A stretch of 64,000 nucleotides of DNA, taken from NCBI GenBank assembly GCA_934098485.1, contig CAKOOH010000006.1, forward strand, positions 1-64,000, read 5' to 3'. A model generated the notes under the pieces. That model was not told the DNA's origin. It worked only from the letters and a program-made list of their open reading frames with translations, and ran no database searches. This DNA comes from an uncultured Bacilli bacterium. Lineage in GTDB: Bacteria > Bacillota_I > Bacilli_A > RF39 > UBA660. This document shows positions 15,854 through 24,734 of this stretch, piece after piece (position 1 is the stretch's first letter; every line of letters begins with the position of its first letter). Both the position numbers and the translations under genes were made by a program.

Positions 15854-17771
15854 AAGACATCTTAACAACGTAAGGATTTGTTGAAGTTCCTGTTCCTCCG
15901 CTTTTAATTTCGGTAGATGCTAATAATGATATTGCTGGTCTTAAACCCAATTCTTTATTCGGGTAAAAACCCCCCATTTTACCTTCACCTGTAACAGCAA
16001 TCACATAGCTATAATCACCCATAGTATTAGCATAAAATGGAGTCATTACCCACCAGCTACCAGTATTATAATATAAATAATATGTTGTATTATTATAATC
16101 TGCTTGAGTTGCTAAAACACCACCAGCAAAGGCTACTTCATCATATGTAAGTAATCCAATTTTATATAATAAACTACCACTACCATTTGATCCCTTTAAC
16201 TTTCCATTGCCATTTAAGGTATCATTCGCAGTAAATCTTGATAGATTAGGATCAACACTTGTTTTATTAATTTTTGCACATACTAAGGTTGGACCAGTTC
16301 CTTTATTAGGATAATACCAACCACTATCTACTCCAGCAGCTCGAGAATATGCTGTAAATTGTACTAAGTCTGTGCTACCATGGGTACTAGTTGTATTTTT
16401 ATCATTACACCATATTGTATCGGCAAGCATATCATTATAATTTCTTAATTTTAAATCATACCAAGCCTTTAATTTTGTTAATATTACGCTATCTACATTG
16501 TTTTGAAATGCTTCTGCAAAAGTATTAACACTATTGCTAGTTCCATACATAAATCCAGTATACTGATTTAAATTCCAATCATTGTTAAATTTCGTCACGA
16601 AATTAGTTCCGTCATATTTGGCAAAGGCTAAACCATCCCCCAAAGAAGCTGAACAAGGGTTTGCTACATTTTTATCGTTTCGATTAAAAAGTGTTAACTT
16701 TATTGAGCCATCGCCAGTTACACGTACTATTCTCCAGCACATGCCGGCAAACTCAACATAATTATTTTCCACAGCTCCTCTAAAGTAAAATGATGTTCCA
16801 TAATCATCTTTTGCACTCGCAAAAATTTTCTCACTTGCAGTACTTTTTTCTTTACCTGGAGAAGTTGCCGCTGTACCTACAACATTATCATTTCTAATTG
16901 CAGCAAGTAGTGTTCCATCAGCTGCTTGATACCAATTATTTGGTGCATCCACTTCTGTACTTGATTTAGTATTAAAATAAACATTACATACCGTATCACC
17001 AGAATCTAAACTAGCGATATTTACTAACCATTTTGTTCCATTCCACGCTGCAGATCCAACTATATCAGTTGTCGTACTTGCAAATGATTTACAAGTAACT
17101 TTAACATTATAATTATTAGTCGTTGGAAAAGTACTAGAAATTTTATTATCTACATAAGCATACATTGTAAAATCGCCTTTGGTTACTGATGTATTTGGAT
17201 TTGGTGATACACTTACTGTTATCTTTCCTGAATATGCTTTTCCTTGTCCTTCACTCCATGTAGTTTCTTCATCTATCCATAATCTTAATTCAAATTCTTC
17301 GCTTTCATATTCACCTAAAGTTATTTCCATTAAATTATTGCTTTGAGTTGCATCTGCAATAGTTTTGGTTTCTCTCGTAAATACTTCTTCGTTACTTAAT
17401 ATTCCCTTTTTTGGATTATCTAAATTCTTATTATTAAACCAAACTTTCAAATGTTTTACATCAAGCAAATTATCTAATGACAAAGTTTCTAAATTAACTT
17501 TAGCATAAACATTAGTATTACACTTATTAGTTATCTTAAATTTATAAACCGGTGTTTTCATTCCTTCCGTATCACTTACCGGATAAGCATTATCCAAAGA
17601 TACCGCATTTGTAGAATCTGTAAAGTCTACTCCTAAACATCTAAGTAAAGATATATTATTTGTAGATTCTTGTGCCTTTCTTGCTCTTAAATATGCATAT
17701 GACATACTTGTAAGAGAAAGTACTAAGCCTATTACAGCAAATATAACTAAAATTTTTCTGTTCTTCTTCAT
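15852..17771 (-). CDS. Exported surface protein B (639 aa)
   Basis: Paralogue of surface protein A with the same plan. It has a signal or anchor segment ending SYAYLRARK, a TasA/camelysin-like beta region (DNAYPVSDTEGMKTPVYKFK), a variable middle, FYFRGAVENNYVEFAGMCWR, VRVTGDGSIKL and GLRPAISLL motifs, and the tail GGTGTSTNPYVVKMS. The middle and C-terminal parts diverge most from A, as expected of exposed regions. A G6 run (minus strand, 15975-15970) in the coding sequence near the C-terminus could slip. SD AAGGGAG. Its promoter has optimal 17-bp spacing and no G-run. Confidence 0.85.
   Translation of the reverse strand: MKKNRKILVIFAVIGLVLSLTSMSYAYLRARKAQESTNNISLLRCLGVDFTDSTNAVSLDNAYPVSDTEGMKTPVYKFKITNKCNTNVYAKVNLETLSLDNLLDVKHLKVWFNNKNLDNPKKGILSNEEVFTRETKTIADATQSNNLMEITLGEYESEEFELRLWIDEETTWSEGQGKAYSGKITVSVSPNPNTSVTKGDFTMYAYVDNKISSTFPTTNNYNVKVTCKSFASTTTDIVGSAAWNGTKWLVNIASLDSGDTVCNVYFNTKSSTEVDAPNNWYQAADGTLLAAIRNDNVVGTAATSPGKEKSTASEKIFASAKDDYGTSFYFRGAVENNYVEFAGMCWRIVRVTGDGSIKLTLFNRNDKNVANPCSASLGDGLAFAKYDGTNFVTKFNNDWNLNQYTGFMYGTSNSVNTFAEAFQNNVDSVILTKLKAWYDLKLRNYNDMLADTIWCNDKNTTSTHGSTDLVQFTAYSRAAGVDSGWYYPNKGTGPTLVCAKINKTSVDPNLSRFTANDTLNGNGKLKGSNGSGSLLYKIGLLTYDEVAFAGGVLATQADYNNTTYYLYYNTGSWWVMTPFYANTMGDYSYVIAVTGEGKMGGFYPNKELGLRPAISLLASTEIKSGGTGTSTNPYVVKMS
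17182..17230 (-). repeat. 49-bp block identical in surface gene A
   Basis: Identical to 10294-10342 at every position, surrounded by sequence with many synonymous differences. Confidence 0.85.
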
Positions 17772-17798
17772 AAATTAATCTCCCTTATTTTCTATTTA

Positions 17799-17827
17799 AT
17801 TATATTATTATCCATTTAAACAGTCAA
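17799..17827 (-). promoter_or_regulatory. Surface B promoter, 17-bp spacer, no G-run
   Basis: TTGACT (17827-17822) and TATAAT (17804-17799) are 17 bp apart. It is diverged from the cassette promoters, and the G tract is reduced to GG. Confidence 0.75.
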
Positions 17828-17939
17828 GTTAATATTTGCGTTTTAAAAAAAATAGACAATAACTTTTATGCTGACAATTTCTAAATTAAATAGCACTATA
17901 ATTCCAAGAAAAAAGAGATATCATTTATCACCTTTAATC

Positions 17940-17999
17940 TTAATTTATTACAAATGGTTTTAATGAAGTATCATTTCCACTTGATATCGGCGTATCACT
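17940..17999 (-). pseudogene. C-terminal relic of a surface-family gene
   Basis: On the minus strand the stretch translates as DTPISSGNDTSLKPFVIN followed by TAA, recognisably the tail of the family (compare SKGTGTSSDPYVIN). No start, signal or body precedes it. It lies between the HipA-like genes and surface gene B, behind a cassette-type hairpin at 18002-18030. Confidence 0.7.
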
Positions 18000-18001
18000 T
18001 T

Positions 18002-18030
18002 TAAAAAGTCTATGGTGTTAACCATGAACC
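18002..18030 (-). terminator. Imperfect cassette-type hairpin terminator
   Basis: GGTTCATGG and CCATAGACTTTTTAA on the minus strand form an imperfect stem with a T-run just after the HipA-like gene. It contains the cassette word AGTCTATGG. Confidence 0.6.
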
Positions 18031-18035
18031 AATTC

Positions 18036-18857
18036 TTATAATCGTTTACTTTTTACTCTTTGAATTGCGTCCTTTATCATATTATAATTTTTTGCAAATC
18101 CCTTTTTAGTTTCTTCTTGATACTCTTCACTTAAAGAAAGCCCTGTTCTCTTTTTTATTCTTTCAAATATAGAATCTAAATTTTCTGACGAAATAATCCA
18201 TAATTTACTTTGCAATCTTTCTAAATATCTTTCATCACTTATTTGTAAGAATCTATCTAAATTTTGCGTTACAAATCTATAATAAGTATTGCCACTATCT
18301 ACTTTCATTGCATAGTACTGAAAATCAATCGAATTATCACAAAGCAAATATTCATTATCAAATAAAGGTGCAACGTGAACTCCTTTTTCATTTTCCACTA
18401 TACAAAAATTATCTCCATGTCTATCATCATTAGCAATTAATATATCAAACAAGAAAACATTAACTATTTCATCCATTAATATAGGAACTACATCAAAATC
18501 TCTATATTTATTTTCTAAAGCATTCCAAATATCTTCTAAAGTTACATTATCACCAGTTATTTCTCTTAAATAATAGAATTTATCATTTTCTTTAAATGCA
18601 CTTTCACTAATCACACATTCTCCATTATAAAAAGCGTTAAAATCAAACCTTGCATAATCATAAGAAACCGAAGGTATTCCAAAGTCTTTTGCTATTTCTG
18701 CCGCTACTAATTCATTTAAAAGAAGTACTTTTTCTGACCACTTAATATAATATTTTTTTCCATTATAGTAAAAACTATTAAAATCATTAAGCTCGATATT
18801 TAACCCATTTAGATTAATAATTCCATCCCTGCCACGATATTTTTCTAATTCATTCAT
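18036..18857 (-). CDS. HipA-fold kinase 1
   Basis: 273 residues with the C-terminal HipA kinase core. LLNELVAAEIAKDFGI is the glutamate helix, LIANDDRHGDNF near residue 145 is the catalytic loop, and VAPLFDNEYLL near 162 is the metal-binding D-N. The HipA N-terminal subdomain and any HipB-like antitoxin gene are absent. HipA and HipT kinases phosphorylate aminoacyl-tRNA synthetases; the target here is unknown. proS is encoded just upstream, but a functional link would be speculation. It follows a close paralogue with a 3-base gap. Confidence 0.8.
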   Translation of the reverse strand: MNELEKYRGRDGIINLNGLNIELNDFNSFYYNGKKYYIKWSEKVLLLNELVAAEIAKDFGIPSVSYDYARFDFNAFYNGECVISESAFKENDKFYYLREITGDNVTLEDIWNALENKYRDFDVVPILMDEIVNVFLFDILIANDDRHGDNFCIVENEKGVHVAPLFDNEYLLCDNSIDFQYYAMKVDSGNTYYRFVTQNLDRFLQISDERYLERLQSKLWIISSENLDSIFERIKKRTGLSLSEEYQEETKKGFAKNYNMIKDAIQRVKSKRL

Positions 18858-18860
18858 CTA

Positions 18861-19646
18861 TTAAATCCTCATTATATTAACTTTTTCTAATGCCCTTTGA
18901 ATCATGGCTTCATTTGCTTTAAATCCATCTATAACTTTCTTTTTATATTTACTACTTAAAACAATTCTTCTTTCTTTTTCTATTTTCTCTAAAACACGCT
19001 TTATATTATCTTCACTTATTATCCATAATTTATCTTTTAAAATCTTTGCATATCTAGAATCACTAATACGTAAAAAGTGATCTAATATATTAATGTGATT
19101 ATCTAAATTGTTAACTGGTTCCGTATTCATAATATACATCTGATGAGAAATTGATAGTTCACTAAGCATTTTTTCATTATCAAAAATCGGTGCTACAATC
19201 GGTCCATCTTTGCATTCTTCAATAAATAGATTTAAACCATGTCTATCATCATTGGCAATCAAAATATCAAAAAGAAAAACACTTACTATTTCCTCCATCA
19301 AACCGGCCACCACATCAAAATCATCATAATTTTGTTCTAATTTATTCCATAGTGTCTCTAAATCTACTTCATACCCAACTAAATTAAGTAATGAATATAC
19401 ATTGGCGCCACCTTCAAATACTGATTTACTAATTACTACTGGTTTATCACATAATGTACCAATTTCATAGTGAGCACACTTAATACCAAATTCTTTAGCA
19501 AGTTCTTCTGCTACTAATTCATTTAATAAAGCATCTTCATCTCCTAGTTTCAAAAAATATAGTTCATCATTAAAATATATTTTATTATTTTGTTTAGCCG
19601 TTACATGTTCATCTAAACTTTTTAAGTTTTTTACTAGTTTCATCAT
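18861..19646 (-). CDS. HipA-fold kinase 2
   Basis: About 261 residues, clearly paralogous to the following gene. It has LLNELVAEELAKEFGI, LIANDDRHGLNLF and VAPIFDNEKML. All apparent catalytic residues (D-D-R-H-x-x-N and D-N) are kept, so both copies look active. Start: TTG at 19649 or ATG at 19646 or 19643, after GGTGATTG; an ATG is preferred. The divergent sequence but shared plan indicates an old tandem duplication. Confidence 0.8.
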   Translation of the reverse strand: MMKLVKNLKSLDEHVTAKQNNKIYFNDELYFLKLGDEDALLNELVAEELAKEFGIKCAHYEIGTLCDKPVVISKSVFEGGANVYSLLNLVGYEVDLETLWNKLEQNYDDFDVVAGLMEEIVSVFLFDILIANDDRHGLNLFIEECKDGPIVAPIFDNEKMLSELSISHQMYIMNTEPVNNLDNHINILDHFLRISDSRYAKILKDKLWIISEDNIKRVLEKIEKERRIVLSSKYKKKVIDGFKANEAMIQRALEKVNIMRI

Positions 19647-19717
19647 CAATCACCATTTATAATTAAATATAATTAAATTATATCATAATCATCTATCATT
19701 TTTTAAAATTTATAACA

Positions 19718-19741
19718 AAAAAAGGCACTGTTTATGCCTTA
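19718..19741 (-). terminator. Terminator after proS and the microprotein gene
   Basis: AAGGCA and TGCCTT arms with a 7-base loop, then TTTTTTTG on the minus strand, beginning at the microprotein stop codon. Confidence 0.85.
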
Positions 19742-19849
19742 TTTCATAATTATTTTAAATAACGAATATGCTAGCCCTATACCTACAAATAACGTCGCAT
19801 ATGCTGCTAGTATTGCTAAAAGCGTTCTAGTTTTTATCTTCACGAGCAT
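19739..19849 (-). CDS. 36-residue single-span membrane microprotein
   Basis: The frame begins MLVKIKTRTLLAILAAYATL and continues hydrophobic to a short basic end: one transmembrane helix. It overlaps the 3' end of proS by 23 bases in another frame, uses GAGG in proS as SD (the GTG two codons later is spaced better and may be the start), and stops right at the terminator. Between proS and the terminator nothing else is encoded, which supports a real gene. Function unknown. Confidence 0.55.
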   Translation of the reverse strand: MLVKIKTRTLLAILAAYATLFVGIGLAYSLFKIIMK

Positions 19850-21527
19850 AATCCTCAATAAATTTTACTATATCATTTACATTTATATCTTGGCTAGATT
19901 CTTCACTTCTAAGTTTAAATTCAACAAGTCCTTCATTGATTTTTTTACCAATTGTAACTCTAATTGGAATACCTATTAAATCTAAATCTTTAAATTTAAC
20001 GCCCGGTCTTTCATCACGATCGTCAAGTAAAGTATCAATTCCCATTTTATTTAATTCATCATATATTTTATTTGCAATTGCCACAGAATTCTCATCATTA
20101 ATATTAAGTAAACAAATCGCTACGGTAAATGGCGCAATACTAATAGGAAATTTAATGCCATGTTCATCATTATTTTGCTCTACTGCTGCTGCCATAACTC
20201 TTCCAGGCCCAATCCCATAACATCCCATTATTACTGGATGACTTTGATTCTTTTCATCCAAATAAGTTAAACCAAATTTTTCGGAATACTTAGTTCCTAA
20301 TTTAAAAGTATTACCTATTTCAATGCCCTTTTTAAAATATAATGTGCTCCCACAGTTTGGACAAACATCGCCTTCTTTTACATTTACGATATCTGCACAC
20401 ATATCATAACTAAAATCATCTATATTTACATTTATATAATGATATCCTTCTTTATTAGCGCCTACCACAAAATTATGCATTTTGCTAACTTCTTCATCAA
20501 TAATTATCTTAGCGCCTTTAAGTCCCACTGGTCCCGTAAAACCGGGAACCGCATTACTTTCACTAATTAAAGAATCATCAGCAAAATTAACTTCACTTAC
20601 GCCTAAAAGTTTACATACCTTAGTTTCATTAAGTTCTCTGTCTCCTCTAATAAAGAATATCGTAAGTTTACCATCTATATTCATTAGTAGTGCTTTTACC
20701 GTTTTCTTAATGTCAACATTTAGAAAATCAGCAACATCTAAAATAGTTTCCATATGAGGTGTTTCTACCATTTCTAATTTTAAATGTTCTTCTTTATTTT
20801 CTTCTATAGAAACATGTTTTGACACTTCAATATTTGATGAAAAATCGCACTTATCACATAATACTAAAGTATCTTCTCCAACATCTGTAATAGCTTGAAA
20901 TTCCTCTGATAAACTACCACCCATAATTCCTGTATCGGCTCTTACTATCGCATAATTTATATGAGCCCTATCAAATATCTTTTTATAAGCATTAAACATT
21001 TTTTGATAAGAAACATCTAAACCTTTTTCATCTTTATCAAAAGAATAAGCATCTTTCATAAAGAATTCTCTTACTCTAATAAGTCCAAATCTAGGTCTTG
21101 CTTCATCACGATATTTTGGTGCATCCTGATATATAGTAAATGGTAAATCTTTATAACTTCTTACCACTGATTTAGCCGCGATTGCAAATAATTCTTCGTG
21201 AGTTGGTCCTAACACATAAGGTTTATCATAACGATCCTTTAAATGAAACATTGAACTTCCTAAAGCTTCAACTCTTCCGCATTTTTCATATATTTCTTCA
21301 GGAATAAGACTTGGCATTAAAATTTCTGTAGCTCCCGCCTTATCCATTTCTTCTTTAATAATCTTTTTAATTTTATCTAGAACTCTAAGTCCTAATGGCA
21401 AATACATATAAATTCCACTAGACACCTTTTTTATCATTCCCGCTCTTACTAAAAGATTACCACTTACAGAATCTTCATCTTTCGCATTTTCTCTTAATGT
21501 ATAAAAATAAGTATTACTTAGTTTCAT
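19827..21527 (-). CDS. proS: Prolyl-tRNA synthetase
   Basis: Class II synthetase of the bacterial long type (566 aa). Motif 1-2 region: LPLGLRVLDKIKKIIKEEMD and RDEARPRFGLIRVREFFMKD. A YbaK-like editing insertion follows at about 225-400 (GFTGPVGLKG), then the C-terminal anticodon-binding domain. In Bacillus proS follows rseP; here it is separate, with its own promoter at 21551-21579. Confidence 0.96.
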   Translation of the reverse strand: MKLSNTYFYTLRENAKDEDSVSGNLLVRAGMIKKVSSGIYMYLPLGLRVLDKIKKIIKEEMDKAGATEILMPSLIPEEIYEKCGRVEALGSSMFHLKDRYDKPYVLGPTHEELFAIAAKSVVRSYKDLPFTIYQDAPKYRDEARPRFGLIRVREFFMKDAYSFDKDEKGLDVSYQKMFNAYKKIFDRAHINYAIVRADTGIMGGSLSEEFQAITDVGEDTLVLCDKCDFSSNIEVSKHVSIEENKEEHLKLEMVETPHMETILDVADFLNVDIKKTVKALLMNIDGKLTIFFIRGDRELNETKVCKLLGVSEVNFADDSLISESNAVPGFTGPVGLKGAKIIIDEEVSKMHNFVVGANKEGYHYINVNIDDFSYDMCADIVNVKEGDVCPNCGSTLYFKKGIEIGNTFKLGTKYSEKFGLTYLDEKNQSHPVIMGCYGIGPGRVMAAAVEQNNDEHGIKFPISIAPFTVAICLLNINDENSVAIANKIYDELNKMGIDTLLDDRDERPGVKFKDLDLIGIPIRVTIGKKINEGLVEFKLRSEESSQDINVNDIVKFIEDYAREDKN

Positions 21528-21550
21528 CTAATCACATCCAAACTAAAATA

Positions 21551-21579
21551 ATTATAACAATATCTTAATTTTTCTTCAA
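21551..21579 (-). promoter_or_regulatory. proS promoter
   Basis: TTGAAG (21579-21574), a 17-bp spacer and TATAAT (21556-21551) on the minus strand. Confidence 0.75.
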
Positions 21580-21595
21580 GGTTTACAAAATACTA

Positions 21596-22333
21596 TTATT
21601 TATTTTCTTCTTTTAATGGCTTTAACTGAGCCACATTTAAACTATCTTTCATACTCTTTGAGCAATTCTTTTTCGCAAGTAAACTAGATAAAGTTGGAAG
21701 AACATGCATTACATAAGTTGTATACGGAATATTATCAACATTAACTCTGCACGGATTTTTTAAATCTAAGCCATGAACAGAGTAAAGGATTTTTTTATAA
21801 GCAGGTGTAAGACTATTAATTGCCCAGTTAATGTCTTCTTCACTATAATCACTTAAAGTTACATAAACTGATTCTATTTTCTTCATTTTTTTACATTCTT
21901 GTTTCATCACTAAATCAATACGTTTTATATAATCAATAGTACTATGTAAACTAGTTAAAACATCTTCAGCACTAATACCGTATTTTATAGCTACATCTTT
22001 TATAGACATAGAATTAATTACATCCATAATAATTTCCTTTTCACGGCTATCAATAACATCAAAACTATCCCATATTAAAACCGTTTTTCTAATCTGTTCA
22101 TTTAAAGATGCCCCTTGATAAATTTCTCCAAATAGATATCTAAATCCTTCATATTCATATGAATATAAACTATTAAATATTCTATTTACTTGTTCAGTTA
22201 TCTTTAAAACCATTTCATCATCTTTTTTTTCTTTTAATATTCTTTGTTTTTCTGGTGATAACGCCATAATTATCTCTCTTAATCTTTCTTTTCTCATAGA
22301 TGGATTAACTTCTCCAAAATTAAATACTTTCAT
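21596..22333 (-). CDS. Sigma-factor-like helical protein of unknown function
   Basis: 245 residues, soluble and helical. Two segments look like sigma-70 region-4-type HTHs: one around residues 88-125 (SREKEIIMDVINSMSIKDVA, IKYGISAEDVLTSL) and a weaker one at 155-195 (INWAINSLTPAYKKIL). The N-terminus has LREIIMALSPEKQRILKEK, which also looks like region 4. I do not recognise a named family. A regulator is plausible but unproven. It stands alone between proS and the suf operon. SD GAAAGGGTAG. Confidence 0.65.
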   Translation of the reverse strand: MKVFNFGEVNPSMRKERLREIIMALSPEKQRILKEKKDDEMVLKITEQVNRIFNSLYSYEYEGFRYLFGEIYQGASLNEQIRKTVLIWDSFDVIDSREKEIIMDVINSMSIKDVAIKYGISAEDVLTSLHSTIDYIKRIDLVMKQECKKMKKIESVYVTLSDYSEEDINWAINSLTPAYKKILYSVHGLDLKNPCRVNVDNIPYTTYVMHVLPTLSSLLAKKNCSKSMKDSLNVAQLKPLKEENK

Positions 22334-22423
22334 AAAACCACTACCCTTTCAAATTTATTATATGCAAGGAAAATAAATTTCCTAAACGTGCATTAATATA
22401 TTAACACCAACCATTAAGAAGTG

Positions 22424-22450
22424 CAAACAAAAAGTAGATTTCTCTACTTT
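22424..22450 (-). terminator. suf operon terminator
   Basis: AAAGTAGA and TCTACTTT arms with a GAAA loop, then TTGTTTG on the minus strand, at the sufU stop. Confidence 0.75.
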
Positions 22451-22872
22451 CCTTTTTCTAATGAATTAATAATCTTAATAAGTCCTGCTGTCGGAAGTGT
22501 TGCACAAGTTTTTCTTGATTCTTGTTTATATATTTCATCAAAAGCAAGTTCTTCCTTCATATCATCTTTATTATATTCTTTTTCGTTTACCATATTATTA
22601 AAATTATTTATATAATTAGTTGCTTCCTTAAGAGTCATACCAATTATTCTTTTTACCATAATAGACGTACTTGCCGTACTAATTGCACATGCTTCTCCAT
22701 CAAAATAAGCATCTACTATAACATCATTTTCTACTTTAATATATATATTTATATTATCAATACAACTTACATTATTAGCATTTGCTTTAAGAAAGCCTTC
22801 ATTTTTAGTTTCTTTATGAAAAGGATTTGTATAATTATCTAATATTATTTCTCTTCTAAGTTCACTATCCAT
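22444..22872 (-). CDS. sufU: SufU, zinc-dependent sulfur-transfer protein
   Basis: 142 residues with the three SufU cysteines visible (SCIDN near 36, GEACAIS near 61, KTCATLP near 122) and the inserted region between the second and third that separates SufU from IscU. SufU accepts the persulfide from SufS. It is the last gene of the operon and is followed by a terminator, with no sufB after it. Confidence 0.92.
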   Translation of the reverse strand: MDSELRREIILDNYTNPFHKETKNEGFLKANANNVSCIDNINIYIKVENDVIVDAYFDGEACAISTASTSIMVKRIIGMTLKEATNYINNFNNMVNEKEYNKDDMKEELAFDEIYKQESRKTCATLPTAGLIKIINSLEKGK

Positions 22873-24075
22873 TTATATCATTTCTTTCATTATTTTATCT
22901 TTATCACTTAATAAAGTACAAAATTCATCTATTTCTTCTTTCGTATTATAAAAATATAAACTAGCCCTAACTGTATTTTTTACTCCTATCGCATTTTTAA
23001 GTATTTTAGCGCAGTGATTTCCTGCTCTAACGCATATATTATATTTATTTAGGTAATATGCTACATCTTGAGAAAAAATACCTTCTATATTAAATGCTAC
23101 TATTCCACTGTCTGCTTCTTCATTCACTATTTGTACATATGGATAATCTTTTAATTTATCCATCATGTATTTTTTTAATTTTTGTTCATAAATACTAATT
23201 GTTTCCATGCCTATATTATTTAAATAATCTACAGCCGCTCCCAGTCCAATTACTCCGGCAATATTAGGTGTTCCGGCTTCTAACCTTTGTGGTAAATCCT
23301 TTAAATATATTTCTTTTTCATTATCAAAAGATTCATTCATTCCCCCTCCAAGAGATAAAGGTTCTACTTCTTCTAATAACTCTTTTTTGCCATATAAAAC
23401 ACCAACACCAGTTGGTCCACACATCTTATGGGCTGAAAACGCTAAAAAATCTACATCTAAATCTTTAACATCTGTCTTTTTATGAGGTACACTTTGTGCT
23501 CCATCGCATACTACAAATATATTATTTTCATGAGCTATCTTGCAAATTTCTTTCATTGGTCTAATATCTCCAACAACATTTGTTATTTCGGCTAAGGCTA
23601 TTACTTTTGTTTTTTCCGTTATTACTGATTTTAAATTATCTATAGTAACATGTAAATTAGCATCCAGTGGCACATATTTAATTACTGCTCCATTTTTATT
23701 TGCTAATCTAAACCATGGAAGAACATTACTAGCGTGTTCACTTAAACTTATAATTATTTCGTCACCTGGCTCTAATAATTTTTCAAAAAAACCACTCGCA
23801 ATTACATTTAAACTTTCCGTCGCCCCAGAAGTAAATACCACCTCATTTATATCAGCATTAATAAATTTAGCAACTTTTTTTCTTGCTTCTTCATAAGCTA
23901 CATCAACTTTATAACTAATTGAATAATCACCTCTATGAGCATTAGCAGAATACTTTTCATAATAATCATTCATTGCCTTTATAACACTTTCTGGTTTAAA
24001 AGTAGTTGCCCCATTATCAAAATATAAAATGTCTTGTTTAAACATTGGAAAATCATCTCTATGCATATCTATCAC
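22873..24075 (-). CDS. sufS: Cysteine desulfurase SufS
   Basis: PLP enzyme (400 aa) releasing sulfur from cysteine for Fe-S cluster assembly. The lysine motif SAHKMCGPTGVGVLYG is near residue 215, and the active-site cysteine in RAGNHCA near 350. The N-terminus DNGATTFKP is typical. It overlaps sufD by four bases and abuts sufU. Confidence 0.96.
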   Translation of the reverse strand: MIDMHRDDFPMFKQDILYFDNGATTFKPESVIKAMNDYYEKYSANAHRGDYSISYKVDVAYEEARKKVAKFINADINEVVFTSGATESLNVIASGFFEKLLEPGDEIIISLSEHASNVLPWFRLANKNGAVIKYVPLDANLHVTIDNLKSVITEKTKVIALAEITNVVGDIRPMKEICKIAHENNIFVVCDGAQSVPHKKTDVKDLDVDFLAFSAHKMCGPTGVGVLYGKKELLEEVEPLSLGGGMNESFDNEKEIYLKDLPQRLEAGTPNIAGVIGLGAAVDYLNNIGMETISIYEQKLKKYMMDKLKDYPYVQIVNEEADSGIVAFNIEGIFSQDVAYYLNKYNICVRAGNHCAKILKNAIGVKNTVRASLYFYNTKEEIDEFCTLLSDKDKIMKEMI

Positions 24076-24734
24076 CTCCTATTTAAATATTCAATTATTT
24101 TTGTTTTTAAATCTCTATCACTGATAATACTTCCTAAAAAGCCATTACAAATAAGTTTTTTAGCAGATTCTAAACTTATACCTTTACTTAGAAAATAAAA
24201 TAATTCATTTGGGTCAATATTAGATACTGTATTATTATGATTTGCACTTACCTCAAAACTATCAATAAACATATTTGGCATACTTAAACTTTTACCGTCA
24301 TTAATATTCATTATTTTTATGCATTCATCTAAATTATTGTTATATTTATTCTTTTTAACATAACCATTTTCGATAATATTACTAGTTCCACCATCGTTAA
24401 TACCATGTACATTTACTTTTATATTACTATAATCATTTATAAAATCAGTATTAATCTCTAATTTATATTTTTCTCTATTAATAAACGAATGATTAAAAAC
24501 ACATTTACTATTATTTTGTACTTTAATATTTATTTTAGCTTCCATATTTTTGATATTATTAAAATAATTTACTACTAAAGATGAATTATCTTCTACTAAA
24601 ATATTTAATGATGTTATATCAATATTAAATATATTTATTAATGTTTGCCCGCCTACTGTAATATTTTTAACTTGTTTTTCTAAATTTATAATATTATCTT
24701 CACACATAATATTATCTAATAATATTTTATTCAT
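24072..24734 (-). CDS. sufD: Short SufD-like protein
   Basis: About 220 residues against the roughly 420 of standard SufD. The C-terminal SufBD core is kept (PNMFIDSFEVSANHNNTVSN, then ELFYFLSKGISLESAKKLI), including the histidine at the usual cluster-site position; the N-terminal domain is missing. The ATG at 24734 is preferred over the GTG nine bases upstream and overlaps sufC by eight bases. It probably pairs with SufC. With no SufB beside it, it may be the only SufBD protein of the scaffold, or sufB may lie elsewhere. Confidence 0.85.
   Translation of the reverse strand: MNKILLDNIMCEDNIINLEKQVKNITVGGQTLINIFNIDITSLNILVEDNSSLVVNYFNNIKNMEAKINIKVQNNSKCVFNHSFINREKYKLEINTDFINDYSNIKVNVHGINDGGTSNIIENGYVKKNKYNNNLDECIKIMNINDGKSLSMPNMFIDSFEVSANHNNTVSNIDPNELFYFLSKGISLESAKKLICNGFLGSIISDRDLKTKIIEYLNRR

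Noticed and set aside
8973..17771. Diversity-generating retroelement acting on surface genes A and B
   Set aside because: The C-terminal parts have a W- and G-rich pattern that could suit a lectin-like fold, but no reverse transcriptase, template repeat or adenine-biased variation is visible in the window.
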